DNA of 64,000 nt from Merdimonas sp963929015 (GTDB lineage Bacteria; Bacillota; Clostridia; Lachnospirales; Lachnospiraceae), in contig NZ_CAWVHE010000013.1 in NCBI RefSeq assembly GCF_963929015.1, positions 186,001-250,000 of the forward strand. The letters run 5' to 3'. Below are positions 52,021 through 60,929 of the stretch, one piece after another. Position numbers and translations under genes: made by a program. Numbering within the stretch: the stretch's first letter is position 1; each line of letters opens with the position of its first letter. The notes beneath the pieces are model-generated. The model had not been told where the DNA came from. It saw only the letters and a program-made list of their open reading frames with translations, and made no database searches.

Positions 52021-52284
52021 TTGGCTAACATCAAATCTGCAAAGAAGAGAATCTTAGTAAACGAAACAAAAGCTGCAAGAAACAAAGCGATCAAATCCAA
52101 AGTTAAAACTTGCGTAAAGAAAGTTGAGGCGGCTGTAGAAAACAAAGACGTTGAAGCAGCAAAGGCAGCTCTGAAGGTTGCTACCGTTGAGATCAACAAA
52201 GCAGGAAGCAAAGGCGTTTACCACAAGAACACCTGCTCCAGAAAGATCTCCCGCCTGGCAAAAGCCGTAAACGGAATCGCTTAA
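52021..52284 (+). CDS. rpsT: 30S ribosomal protein S20
   Basis: S20 is an early 16S rRNA-binding protein. The 87-residue lysine- and alanine-rich sequence begins ANIKSAKKRILVNETKAARN and ends SRKISRLAKAVNGIA. The start codon is TTG at 52021, seven bases after GGAGG; the frame is open further upstream, but that part encodes no S20 sequence. A TTG start for rpsT is common and lowers initiation. It is the only host gene in the window on the plus strand. Confidence 0.96.
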   Translation: MANIKSAKKRILVNETKAARNKAIKSKVKTCVKKVEAAVENKDVEAAKAALKVATVEINKAGSKGVYHKNTCSRKISRLAKAVNGIA

Positions 52285-52303
52285 TCAATAAATGAAAAAG
52301 GCA

Positions 52304-52338
52304 TAAAAAAACAGCCAATCCGTCACTGGCTGTTTTTT
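52304..52338 (+). terminator. Terminator of rpsT
   Basis: AAACAGCCA pairs with TGGCTGTTT around a 9-base loop, followed by TTTTG. The upstream A-run makes it partly bidirectional, so it may also serve the AbiEi-like gene ending at 52355. Confidence 0.85.
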
Positions 52339-52354
52339 TGTTACCTGTTTTCTT

Positions 52355-52942
52355 TTATCTGTCCACAAAGGCCCTCACCTTTTCCAGGATTCCCAGCTGA
52401 CCGGCATAGGCCATAAGCCTGGGGACATTTGCCTTCGGCGACTCCAGATATTTCTGAAACAGCTGTTCTGTCCTCTGGCTGTCTGTATTGCGCCAGTCCC
52501 TCACCACATCACAGAGCGTCCGCTCCAGATCATAGAGCCTGACCGGATGCCCCTGTGGCGTCACTCCCTTAGTAGCGCCGACCTCATAATGCTCCTTTTT
52601 CACCTGATACACATGCACGTCCCGGCTGCGAAGATGGGAAGCATTATAGCCCTCCCGCACAGTTACCTCCATCCTCGGCGGCTGCTCCTTCTCCATTCCC
52701 AGCAGCCACAGAGAAGTTGCGTGGGAAAAATAGATCTTTTTATTTCTTAAATATAAAATATAGAAAGGATCCGGCGTGGTATCCTTTGTACAATACACGC
52801 CGTGGGCAGCTTTTATCATCTCAAACCGTTTGACGTATGCTGCCAGGGTCGGCTTGGAGATCCCGTGGCTCACCACCTCACAGGTCAGGAGATACCCGCC
52901 CCCGTCATGCACCAGCCAATCCAGTTCTTCTCGCTTTCCCAT
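52355..52942 (-). CDS. AbiEi-like antitoxin/regulator without visible toxin partner
   Basis: A 195-residue protein resembling the AbiEi antitoxin of type IV toxin-antitoxin systems. It has an N-terminal winged helix (GGYLLTCEVVSHGISKPTLAAYVKRFEMIKAAHGVY, about residues 15-50), then the AbiEi middle (FYILYLRNKKIYFSHATSLWLLG) and the conserved RLYDLERTLCDVVRD. AbiEi normally precedes the nucleotidyltransferase toxin AbiEii; here the next sequence downstream is the rpsT terminator, so the toxin is missing. It may be a solitary regulator or a relic. Confidence 0.8.
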   Translation of the reverse strand: MGKREELDWLVHDGGGYLLTCEVVSHGISKPTLAAYVKRFEMIKAAHGVYCTKDTTPDPFYILYLRNKKIYFSHATSLWLLGMEKEQPPRMEVTVREGYNASHLRSRDVHVYQVKKEHYEVGATKGVTPQGHPVRLYDLERTLCDVVRDWRNTDSQRTEQLFQKYLESPKANVPRLMAYAGQLGILEKVRAFVDR

Positions 52943-52971
52943 GGTTACGACCTCCTATCAGTCCTCTGGAT

Positions 52972-54393
52972 TTAAGATTCGTCTGTCACCAGAACGCCCC
53001 ACTGCGGAATACCGACTCCCCATCCTTCTTTATCGGGGAAATAATTCGCCCACTGTCCCGTTCCTCCGTAGACATCGTAAGAAACGATGATCCCTTTATC
53101 ATAGGGAACCACTTTCCCATTTCCATAGTAGATAACCAGTTGTGCTCCTTCTACCGGCGGAACCGTAAGGTCGGATTCCGTAACCGACGGATAGCCGGAA
53201 GACAGATAATGGTTCAATGCCTCATCCTCTGTAAGAAGAATCCCGCTTAATGCTTCTCCATCATTAATATTCAGGCGCTTTATACTTTCTTCCGCATAGG
53301 GATCCGCAAGCTCATAGAAATACTCCAGATCAAAATACTTATGGAACCAGTCGCTGAAGCTTAATCTCTCATCGGAAGACATGGCCCACCAGGTCCATCT
53401 GGCAAAAAGCGGACTGTCCGTGCCCGGCATAATTCCTTCCAGATCTCCCTCCCAGGATGCCACACCTCCCCACAATGTCTCTTCTAGATTATTGCTGACC
53501 CATTTATGACATTTCCTAAGATCCCGCTCCCAGTTAATCCCTTCATCCGGCGCCGCGATCAGATAGCCGCCTGCAGCGGTCGCTATGGTAATGCCCTTCC
53601 GTATCTTAATATTTCGTTCTGTCAAAGATCCGCCTTCTTCATCCTGGAAGACCCAGTAAGATTCCGCAGGTTCCTCCGGTGTATCCGGCTCTGTAGATTC
53701 TCCCGGTTCTTCCGGTTCTTCCGGTTCTTCCGGGACATCCGGCGCCGGTTCCTGCTCTTCCTCTGCATATTTTCCCTGGTATCTGGAAATAATGGCCGCA
53801 CATTCTGCCCGGACAAGAGGGCCCGTAGGCTCCAGAAGCCCAGTGCCCTTTCCCTGAATGATGCCTGCTCCGATCGCCCACTTCATCGCATCAGACGCCC
53901 AGGCAGACACCTGACCGCCATCCGGATAACCAGCATAACTGCCTGCAGGCGCAACATCTTCGCCCTTGCTCTGTGCATACCGGTACATGATCGTCACCAT
54001 CTGCTCTCTGGTAATCTGATCTGCCGGCCCAAAGCACCCGTTGTCATATCCGGTCAGTATGTCAGTCTCTTTCCCCCAGACAATCGGTTCCGAGAAGTAC
54101 CATCCGTCCGGCACATCCGGAAAAAGCTTCTGATACTCTGTCTGCGGCTTTCCCTCCATATTATAAAGTACTGTCGCAAACTGTCCTCGCAACAGGACAT
54201 CGCCAGGCCCAAAATAGCCGGTATCATATCCATTCATATATCCTTTTTCTGTCACATCTGTGACCACCTGATAAAACCAGGCTCCCTCTCCCACATCCGG
54301 ATAACTGTCTGCTCCCTTTGCCTGTACCGGAACAGACAACATACTGACTGCCAGCGCTGCCACCACAGCAAGCATTCCCAATCTCTTTTTCAT
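52972..54393 (-). CDS. Secreted SLH-domain surface protein
   Basis: A 473-residue exported protein: signal peptide at residues 1-25 (LAVVAALAVSMLSVPVQAKG), then three S-layer homology repeats (about 30-80, 92-142 and 150-205; each with a YPDV/FPDV or YPDG start, WxxxAI and a GYxxGxFGP-type centre). A proline- and glutamate-rich linker of the EEPEEPEEPGE kind follows (about 210-240), and then a 220-residue C-terminal domain that I do not recognise (DEGINWERDLRKCHKWVSNN; LSFSDWFHKYFDLEYFYELA). SLH repeats attach proteins to cell-wall polymers. The unknown domain contains many tryptophans and might bind sugars. Confidence 0.85.
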   Translation of the reverse strand: MKKRLGMLAVVAALAVSMLSVPVQAKGADSYPDVGEGAWFYQVVTDVTEKGYMNGYDTGYFGPGDVLLRGQFATVLYNMEGKPQTEYQKLFPDVPDGWYFSEPIVWGKETDILTGYDNGCFGPADQITREQMVTIMYRYAQSKGEDVAPAGSYAGYPDGGQVSAWASDAMKWAIGAGIIQGKGTGLLEPTGPLVRAECAAIISRYQGKYAEEEQEPAPDVPEEPEEPEEPGESTEPDTPEEPAESYWVFQDEEGGSLTERNIKIRKGITIATAAGGYLIAAPDEGINWERDLRKCHKWVSNNLEETLWGGVASWEGDLEGIMPGTDSPLFARWTWWAMSSDERLSFSDWFHKYFDLEYFYELADPYAEESIKRLNINDGEALSGILLTEDEALNHYLSSGYPSVTESDLTVPPVEGAQLVIYYGNGKVVPYDKGIIVSYDVYGGTGQWANYFPDKEGWGVGIPQWGVLVTDES

Positions 54394-54471
54394 CTTCTAT
54401 TCCTCCTCGTATCCTCATAATCTCTGGAAATACTATACACCCTTCTTTTTCTCTTTGCAAGAAAGATAAAA

Positions 54472-55011
54472 TCAACCATTCTCCGTCTCGCCGGCCAGCC
54501 ACTGCTGCACCACCGCAGCAGTCTCTCCCACCGCCTGGGCGATCTTATCTACCGTCATCCCCATACTGGCAAGATTGAAGGCAACCGCCTGTCTGCCACG
54601 AGCTTCTCCTCTGGCTTCTCCTCTTTTCTCAATTGCTTCTGTTAATTCACACATATATTCTATGCCTCCTTCCTCGCACTTCAGGTAATGGACTCTCCTG
54701 GACAGATCCCCCTGGCTGTCATCCTCCGGGTCTGCCGTCTTAAAATACTTCATCAACGCCGCGATCTCCGACCCGTCGTCCACCTCGGTATTCACATAGG
54801 TGACACTGCTGCCGTCGTCATATGCCAGTCCCTCATCTCCCAGGTACTTCCGTACCGGATAAACTGTCTGAAATGCTTTCCAGATGTCTTTGTCACTGAC
54901 GTAATAGATCTGCAGGCCGGGCAGTTCCTGAAATGTCCGTCCCTTATCCAGGAACTGACTGTCCGCCATAGCCCCGTAAAACCGGGTCCGGCGGGGCGGA
55001 TAAAAAAGCAT
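54472..55011 (-). pseudogene. Rpn-type PD-(D/E)xK nuclease/transposase, N-terminally truncated
   Basis: The last 179 codons of an Rpn/PD-(D/E)xK family protein (YhgA-like putative transposase). RRTRFYGAMADSQFLDKG corresponds to the middle of such proteins, followed by LPGLQIYYVSDKDIWKAF and a C-terminal arm with EARGEARGRQAVAFNLASMG. The N-terminal nuclease core (with the catalytic aspartate and E-x-K) is missing; a TGA stands two codons before the first ATG, and the left end of the IS21-family element starts 17 bases further on. The IS insertion probably removed the 5' part. Confidence 0.75.
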
Positions 55012-55040
55012 CGCTCAAAAGCGTAAACTGCAGTGCAAAT

Positions 55041-55178
55041 GTCAACCACTTTTTTACATTGTTAGGTAAGATGTTTTTTACACCGTATGGTAAGGAGTTT
55101 TTTACATACCTTAGTAAGCAGATTTTTACATCGTAAGGTAAGCACTTTTTTACTTTACCCGGTAAGCAGTTTTTTACA
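55041..55178. repeat. Left-end repeat array of the IS21-family element
   Basis: Six copies of an 18-bp repeat (GGTAAGnAnTTTTTTACA) start at 55041, 55065, 55089, 55113, 55137 and 55161, an exact 24-base period. The outermost (GTCAACCACTTTTTTACA) is the most divergent. The innermost copy overlaps the istB stop codon at 55174-55176. Confidence 0.88.
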
Positions 55179-55977
55179 TCCCTGTTTCTCCCTGTGGGTA
55201 AAGGTCAGGGTGCTTCAGCCGGTAGGATTCCCCACGGAAAGAGTAACACTTGGCATGGTGCAGGATCCGGTCCAGCATTGCAGTGGTAAGTACCGGATCC
55301 CCCATCATCTCAGCCCAGTCAACGATCTCTTTGTTGGTGGTAAAGATGATGGAACTGGTTTCATAGGTATCACTGATAAATGTGAAAAACCTGTTTGCCT
55401 GTCCGCGGCTGATCGGTGTGTAGCCGATCTCATCAATTATGACAAGCTGCGCTTTCTTGATATTTTTGAGCCGGAATCCGGCTGCACGCTCTGTCTCTGC
55501 GGTATCAAGGATCTTGATCAGGCTGGTCATCTTCTCAAAACATACAGTATAGCCGCTGTTGACAGCCTGTAGGCCAAGGCCACAGGCAACCATGGTCTTA
55601 CCGAGGCCCGGAGGCCCCGCAAAGACAAGGTTTCCGCAGTTGTCCAGCCAAGATAATTCTTTTAAAACGGAGAGTTGTGCGTGGGTGATACCTGACTCCA
55701 GCTCTTCCGGATCAAACTCTTCCAATGGTCGGATATTTGGTGGAAAATGCGCTGCGGAATAGTTGCGCTTCCGACGCCGTTCATTCCGACCTTTGACTTC
55801 GGTCTCAAGAACAGCCAGAAGGAATTCCCTGCAGGAGGAGACCTGCAGATCTGCAGTTTCCAGAAGATCCGGAAGCATACGCGCCGCGTGCTTCAAGGCG
55901 AACGTTTCAAGCAGGGCCGTGAGCCGCTGTACGGGGATATGGCCGGTATCCATACTTTTTAAGATTTCACGGTTCAT
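55174..55977 (-). CDS. istB: IS21-family helper ATPase IstB
   Basis: A 267-residue AAA+ ATPase of the DnaC family that loads the transposase on target DNA. Walker A is FAGPPGLGKTMVACGLG (about residues 118-134); Walker B is LVIIDEIGYTPISRGQ, then a sensor-like SSIIFTTNKEIVDWAEMMGD. The start overlaps the istA stop (ATGA), as usual for istAB. The stop lies inside the innermost left-end repeat. Confidence 0.93.
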   Translation of the reverse strand: MNREILKSMDTGHIPVQRLTALLETFALKHAARMLPDLLETADLQVSSCREFLLAVLETEVKGRNERRRKRNYSAAHFPPNIRPLEEFDPEELESGITHAQLSVLKELSWLDNCGNLVFAGPPGLGKTMVACGLGLQAVNSGYTVCFEKMTSLIKILDTAETERAAGFRLKNIKKAQLVIIDEIGYTPISRGQANRFFTFISDTYETSSIIFTTNKEIVDWAEMMGDPVLTTAMLDRILHHAKCYSFRGESYRLKHPDLYPQGETGM

Positions 55978-57548
55978 CGAGCAGCAGCCTCCTTCCTTTC
56001 TGTGCGTTCCTGAAAGGCTTTTGCATAAACGGAAAGATCCGTATAGCTGACACTGCCGGATGGAACCTGGGCACGGCAGTCGTCTGTGGCCAGTTCCCGG
56101 CCGGCTTTTGCAAGGCTGTAAACAACTTTAAACTGTGAGAACTGATACCGGTATTTCTGGCAGCATTCTTTCATCACCTGCGCTACCAGGGATTTATCCG
56201 GATTCTCAGAATCAAGGAACTGTTCAATTGCCCGAAGCTGTTTGGAGATATGCCGTGGATTTTCCTTTTTCACACCATTGATGAAGTGCTGGAAGTCATA
56301 GCAGTTCCATTTCCCACGGAGACGTTCCATGATCTCGATCCAGTCTCCGGAGTCCTGTTTCCGGTGTTCCGGGAGCTGATTGACACTTCCTTTCCTCTCG
56401 CTGAGATTATGGGAACAGATATAGTTCAGCTGATCGTCATAAATGTGGATTTTCCCACTGACAACTTTGAATCGTACCGTTTTGAAAGCATAATCACGTG
56501 GAACCGAATACCTGCAAGATTTATACAGGACGTAAGGCATTGCCGCGATTTCATAAGTGCGGAACGTATTCGGAGATGTTTCATACACGGATGGAAGAAG
56601 AGGCTGCATGGCTGACCGTTCAACGCTGTCGTAGACTGCTTTTGGGACCCGTAAGGTGGAACGGTGGATCCGCTGGTTTTTGCGTTCCAGCCATCCGGGA
56701 AGGGAACGCCATACATCATCAATACAGGTGACCTTCCGCGCACTGAAGAAGTTTTTCTTCACGAACCCAACAGAGTTTTCGATAGGTCCCTTGCTTTCCG
56801 GGTCCGCCTTATTACACACCCAGAGCCGGATATCCTGTTCTGTACAGAAATCTTCAAAGGTCCTGGTCTTGATGACTTCACCATAGGTTTCACTGGAGAC
56901 AAACACGGCGTCCTGATCGATGACCAGTTCTTTAGGGCGCCCTCCAAGCCTGCAGAAACTATGATAGATCGCCTTACAGGCTTCTTCCGAGTTATACTTG
57001 TGATCCTGTGCATAAACGCATAAAAAACGACTGTAACGCAGCAAAAGGCAGATGAAATGGATGTGCGTTGTTTTTGAGAGAGTCTCCTCACCGAAGTCGA
57101 TGAGCATCTGTTCCCCGGGCGGTGTATCAAAAACATAATCATAGATACGGCGGTGCTCCGGTTCCCTGTTGACCTGTCCGGAATCCTCAAGATAATGGAT
57201 GTAGTTCCGGAGAGTCTGCTGGTTACCGGGAAGTTTTTCATAGTCTCCGTTTTCGATGAATTTTTCTTCCAGGACATCGTAAACAGATGACATACAGAAA
57301 CTTTTCCCACTGTTCGCCTCAAGGATCCTGATAATCGTGCTGCGGAAAGGTTCTGCGTCAAAGGTTTTTGGTTTTGCGAGCTTAGCGCCGGGATCATCCG
57401 GGAGCACATCCATGTCATAATACTTGCTGATCGTGGGACGGCTGGGAGGCTTGCGCCCCTGCGCTTCATAGTATCTGATAATATCAGCTTTTGTGTAACC
57501 TTGCAGTTTTAGATCCTGTATTTCCTGCATTTTTGTTTTTGTCAGCAT
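55974..57548 (-). CDS. istA: IS21-family transposase IstA
   Basis: A 524-residue DDE transposase. The N-terminal HTH (MQEIQDLKLQGYTKADIIRY, then YEAQGRKPPSRPTISKYYD) binds the ends. The rve domain shows MLIDFGEETLSKTTHIHFIC, LVIDQDAVFVSS and SKGPIENSVGFVKKNFFSAR with the three acidic catalytic residues. The frame is uninterrupted and, with istB, the element looks intact. The start has AGGAGA upstream. Confidence 0.93.
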   Translation of the reverse strand: MLTKTKMQEIQDLKLQGYTKADIIRYYEAQGRKPPSRPTISKYYDMDVLPDDPGAKLAKPKTFDAEPFRSTIIRILEANSGKSFCMSSVYDVLEEKFIENGDYEKLPGNQQTLRNYIHYLEDSGQVNREPEHRRIYDYVFDTPPGEQMLIDFGEETLSKTTHIHFICLLLRYSRFLCVYAQDHKYNSEEACKAIYHSFCRLGGRPKELVIDQDAVFVSSETYGEVIKTRTFEDFCTEQDIRLWVCNKADPESKGPIENSVGFVKKNFFSARKVTCIDDVWRSLPGWLERKNQRIHRSTLRVPKAVYDSVERSAMQPLLPSVYETSPNTFRTYEIAAMPYVLYKSCRYSVPRDYAFKTVRFKVVSGKIHIYDDQLNYICSHNLSERKGSVNQLPEHRKQDSGDWIEIMERLRGKWNCYDFQHFINGVKKENPRHISKQLRAIEQFLDSENPDKSLVAQVMKECCQKYRYQFSQFKVVYSLAKAGRELATDDCRAQVPSGSVSYTDLSVYAKAFQERTERKEAAAR

Positions 57549-57635
57549 AAAGGTCTCCTCTCTTGTGTACTGCTTACAGTATACAAAATCGGATGAACCG
57601 CTGACTCCTCCTGTGATAAAACTCGCCGCAGGGGA

Positions 57636-57773
57636 TGTAAAAAAGTGATTACCGGACGATGGAAAAAACTCCTTACCCTGTCATGTAAAAAAGTCGTTAC
57701 CGCGTGATGTAAAAAACTCCTTACCGTACCATGTAAAAAACTCCTTACCCTGTGGCTGTAAAATCACCTTACC
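57636..57773. repeat. Right-end repeat array of the IS21-family element
   Basis: Six copies of TGTAAAAAAcTccTTACC-type repeat start at 57636, 57660, 57684, 57708, 57732 and 57757, inverted with respect to the left end. Two (57708 and 57732) are identical over 18 bases. The outermost has lost two A residues and differs in the centre, as does the outermost left copy. Confidence 0.88.
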
Positions 57774-57786
57774 ACGCACACTGCAG

Positions 57787-58016
57787 GTTCTCCCGTATCC
57801 GTTCCTCTTTCGTAAGCTGTCGTGGTACTCTGCTGCTTCTGTTAATGATCTGATCCCTCTCTTTTATCGGTAAGTTGTAAACGGTTGCTCTTTGATTCCT
57901 ATCATTGCCGGCAAATGATCTTACTGGTATTATGTCATACAACAGCGAAAAAGTAAAGATGTGTTTATAAAAAATCGCCACTTCATTTGAAGTGACGATC
58001 ATAACACTACCTGCTT
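57787..58016. other. Gap between the IS21 element and the polysaccharide cluster
   Basis: About 230 bases. One minus-strand frame crosses it (77 codons, to 57769) but has no family match that I recognise and runs into the IS tip. No terminator for the polysaccharide operon is clear; a run AAGTGACGATCATAACACTACC near 57990 has no stable stem, except for TTCATTTGAAGTGA-type sequence just before it. Confidence 0.4.
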
Positions 58017-59477
58017 CTATCTTCTGCCATTTCTTACATTGTGTAAGAAATCTACTATGAGACTATTTTTCATAAGAATAAGTATACCCCCATAAGCAAT
58101 AATCGATGAAACAATTGAAACCCCTAGCCGAATATACAAATTCATAAAATTGTGTCTACAAAATACACATATAACTATTATCAACACACTCCCAATTATA
58201 ACAGACGCTATATCTTTCCTTTTTGCGTTTGGCGAAAAAAAATCTTTTGCATATTGATAACTTATTACCATACCGATACCTTCAGCAAACATAGTAGCTA
58301 TGGCTGCCGCATTCTCTTGCATAACAGGAATACAAATACAATTTACGCTTATATTAACAACAGCACAAATAGTAGTAGTCCGAAAAACCTTCTTTTCATT
58401 TTTTGTTGGAATTAAAATACAAGATGTAAAAAACCAGTTAAATATACTTAAAATGAGGGCGAAGCATAATATAATTAACGAAGTTTGTGCTGGTAAATAG
58501 TTCGCATTTGATATCAGTAGAATAATATCTCTACTTAGAGCTGTTAATCCAATAACTGCTGGTAAAACCAATGAAATGAGCACGATAAAAATCTGATTTA
58601 ATGTCTTTCTAAACAAATCTTTTTTTGCCGTTCCCCAATAATTAGATAATCTGGGAACAGATACAATTATAATAGCCGCCAGAAGATTTTTTACTACCGA
58701 ATATACTTTTGACGATACCGAATACAAGGCAACATGATACTCCGTGGATAACAATCCTAAAACCAATACCCCTGAATTAACAAAAATATTGGTCGTAACT
58801 GTATTTCCAAATATCATTAAAATTGGTCTAATATGATTTTGAAAATGAATTTTTTTTAAATCCCATATAATTTTAATTTTACAATATTTTGTTCTCGAAT
58901 ACATATAGAGCAAATTAGCTCCACCTGTTGATACCGTCGTAACAATTGCATAGTTGATTAAATCATCTGGTTTTTTTACTAACACAAAAAGTAATATGAG
59001 TGAAAAAACATATGCCAAAATTGCTCTTATTGTAATATACAAATATTCTTCATATATAGAATAGACCCATTCACAACCCAAAGTAGTCGTCAAAATCACA
59101 CCACTTAAAATAAATAAGACTACTCCATACCCCTGAAACTGTGGCAATATTAAAATAGTTATCCCCAAAATAATATAGGCAAGAATTGTAGACAAAACAT
59201 TAATTGTGAAAACTTCCGATGCAAACTGGCTGATTTTTTTATAATCAGATCGTAATTTAGCGCCCTCACGTATTGCATATGTATTAATCCCTAAGGCAGC
59301 AAACAACTGAAAATATGTAATCACTGAATATGCAAAGTTATATCTCCCCACATTATCCATCGCCAGAACTTTTGACACATACGGAAAGGTAATAAGCGGA
59401 AAAACAACCGACAGAGCTGTTCTAAACATATTTAAAACAGCATTTACACTTAATGATTTCTTCTTCATTTTTGTCAT
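58017..59477 (-). CDS. Polysaccharide flippase (Wzx-like, MATE/MOP superfamily)
   Basis: A 486-residue polytopic membrane protein that probably moves lipid-linked sugar repeat units across the membrane. The N-terminal block NAVLNMFRTALSVVFPLITFPYVSKVL with GRYNFAYSVITYFQLFAALGINTYAIREGAK (here cited by its parts) is typical of Wzx/RfbX. About 14 hydrophobic segments are visible. The gene is very AT-rich compared with the host genes. It is the last gene of the cluster, 9 bases after the polymerase gene. Confidence 0.9.
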   Translation of the reverse strand: MTKMKKKSLSVNAVLNMFRTALSVVFPLITFPYVSKVLAMDNVGRYNFAYSVITYFQLFAALGINTYAIREGAKLRSDYKKISQFASEVFTINVLSTILAYIILGITILILPQFQGYGVVLFILSGVILTTTLGCEWVYSIYEEYLYITIRAILAYVFSLILLFVLVKKPDDLINYAIVTTVSTGGANLLYMYSRTKYCKIKIIWDLKKIHFQNHIRPILMIFGNTVTTNIFVNSGVLVLGLLSTEYHVALYSVSSKVYSVVKNLLAAIIIVSVPRLSNYWGTAKKDLFRKTLNQIFIVLISLVLPAVIGLTALSRDIILLISNANYLPAQTSLIILCFALILSIFNWFFTSCILIPTKNEKKVFRTTTICAVVNISVNCICIPVMQENAAAIATMFAEGIGMVISYQYAKDFFSPNAKRKDIASVIIGSVLIIVICVFCRHNFMNLYIRLGVSIVSSIIAYGGILILMKNSLIVDFLHNVRNGRR

Positions 59478-59486
59478 CCCGAGAAC

Positions 59487-60929
59487 CTATAAAATTTGCT
59501 CTTTTCTTATTCGAAATTTAATTTTATTCAAAGCAAATCTTTTCATAATCAAAACTCCCCCTACAATTATAATAAGATTCGTAATTGTAAATGTACTGGA
59601 AAGGAATGAAAATGGTGTTGACCTAGGAGCATAAAACAGTCGCATAAGTATAAAAATAATAAATGTACTTCCTATAATGCTTTTCCCATACCTATTATTC
59701 GAAAATTGCAAAAGCCATCCATAAATAAAATTAATAATGATTACTCCTAGAATACCAAAATTTTGAAACATTTCTGCTATATAGCATGACCCCAATCCGA
59801 AACCTTGTGAATAATTATAAGGTATCACAAGATACGATATTGTATCCCCATACGAATTCCCATACAATGCCTGCTCTACTGATTGAGGCGCGTAAGATGA
59901 AAAATCACAAAACAGTTGCGTTATTTCATTGTATTTAAAAAAATCAATTATCGTACCAAACGCATACCATTGTTTTGGAATTTGATCCATCAACTCCTTG
60001 CCATACTCAATGACAGTAATACTTACACCTTGATCTCTAAAAAATTTGATGATCCCACTTCCAAGCGAAAAACCCGTTGAATCTCCAGATCTAATATTAC
60101 TAACATAGACCAGAAGCAAAATTAAAACTGGTACACCTATTGCAATTGCCAACAACTCCTTTTTCCCAATCCATTTTTCTTTTGGCGTAATAAAATTACG
60201 AATTAGGAAATAAAAAAACACAACCATGAGCGACAAAACAAAATCTGTCCTTCTCCCTGTAGCTAAAGTTGTACTTTGTACACCAAGATAAAGTAATGTA
60301 GGGAAAATAACACTTTTTTTGCTTGGTTTGGTAGACAAAAATAAAAAAAAAGCAATCGGAAAAATTTGTTCCAATTTATTTATTACAAAAGGTAAATTAT
60401 TGTCGGCTCTTAAATATAAGTTCTCATAAGACGTTGCAGAAACATAACGAATATTATTAATGGATACACTTAATGCAGGAATTGTAGAAATAAGCATAAT
60501 TATTAAAGCATAATACCGGATATTTATATTGGTCTTATCATTGGAATCCTCAATAAATTTCATTACTGGTTCTTTATGCTTCATTTCTGACCATCTATAT
60601 CCTATATACAAAATTAATTGCGACAAATATAATAAGCAATATGTGTGAAGCAACGTATCATTATTAAAAATAAAAAGAGGCTGACTTTCAATCAAATAAC
60701 TAAAAAAAGTTCCTCCCAACAAAAAAACAAAATAAGTAATTTCAAAACACAATAAACTTGCCCGTTTTCCCTGACCATCAATAGAGTATAGTAAAATCAG
60801 AAACCAACTGATAAATGTTCCCATATATAATAAAGTCGAATCCTGCAGCAAGAAAAACAGCCCTTGTAGTACAAAAACAATACTTATTCCTAAATCAAAA
60901 TATATTGTTTTTTTATTAATATTAACCAT
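59487..60929 (-). CDS. Polysaccharide polymerase (Wzy-like)
   Basis: A membrane protein of about 480 residues with 10 to 12 hydrophobic segments and the topology of O-antigen/capsule repeat polymerases. The tell-tale loop region includes YGNSYGDTISYLVIPYNYSQGFGLGSCYIAEMFQNFG, here in part. I prefer the ATG at 60929 (MVNINKKTIYF), nine bases after AGAGGA, to the one at 60953, which has no ribosome-binding site. It overlaps the glycosyltransferase stop by 8 bases. Such polymerases are very divergent, so the assignment rests on topology and neighbours. Confidence 0.78.
   Translation of the reverse strand: MVNINKKTIYFDLGISIVFVLQGLFFLLQDSTLLYMGTFISWFLILLYSIDGQGKRASLLCFEITYFVFLLGGTFFSYLIESQPLFIFNNDTLLHTYCLLYLSQLILYIGYRWSEMKHKEPVMKFIEDSNDKTNINIRYYALIIMLISTIPALSVSINNIRYVSATSYENLYLRADNNLPFVINKLEQIFPIAFFLFLSTKPSKKSVIFPTLLYLGVQSTTLATGRRTDFVLSLMVVFFYFLIRNFITPKEKWIGKKELLAIAIGVPVLILLLVYVSNIRSGDSTGFSLGSGIIKFFRDQGVSITVIEYGKELMDQIPKQWYAFGTIIDFFKYNEITQLFCDFSSYAPQSVEQALYGNSYGDTISYLVIPYNYSQGFGLGSCYIAEMFQNFGILGVIIINFIYGWLLQFSNNRYGKSIIGSTFIIFILMRLFYAPRSTPFSFLSSTFTITNLIIIVGGVLIMKRFALNKIKFRIRKEQIL

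Larger units (their letters stand above)
55028..57786. mobile_element. IS21-family insertion sequence
   Basis: About 2.76 kb, with istA and istB on the minus strand. The tips are CTGCAGTG at 55028-55035 and its complement at 57779-57786; inside each tip are six 18-bp repeats (consensus TGTAAAAAACTCCTTACC) at 24-base intervals, in opposite orientation at the two ends. Multiple transposase-binding repeats are a mark of IS21-type ends. No target duplication is clear: flanks are GCGTAAA and GTTCTCC. Confidence 0.88.

Noticed and set aside
55041..55178. Regular 18-bp repeats with 6-base gaps, considered as a CRISPR array
   Set aside because: Spacers are far too short, the repeats are mirrored at the other end of a 2.7-kb transposon, and no cas gene is near; they are IS21-type end repeats.
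57769..58002. A 77-codon minus-strand frame at the right edge of the IS21 element
   Set aside because: It runs into the IS tip, lacks any family pattern and is not the missing start of the Rpn gene.
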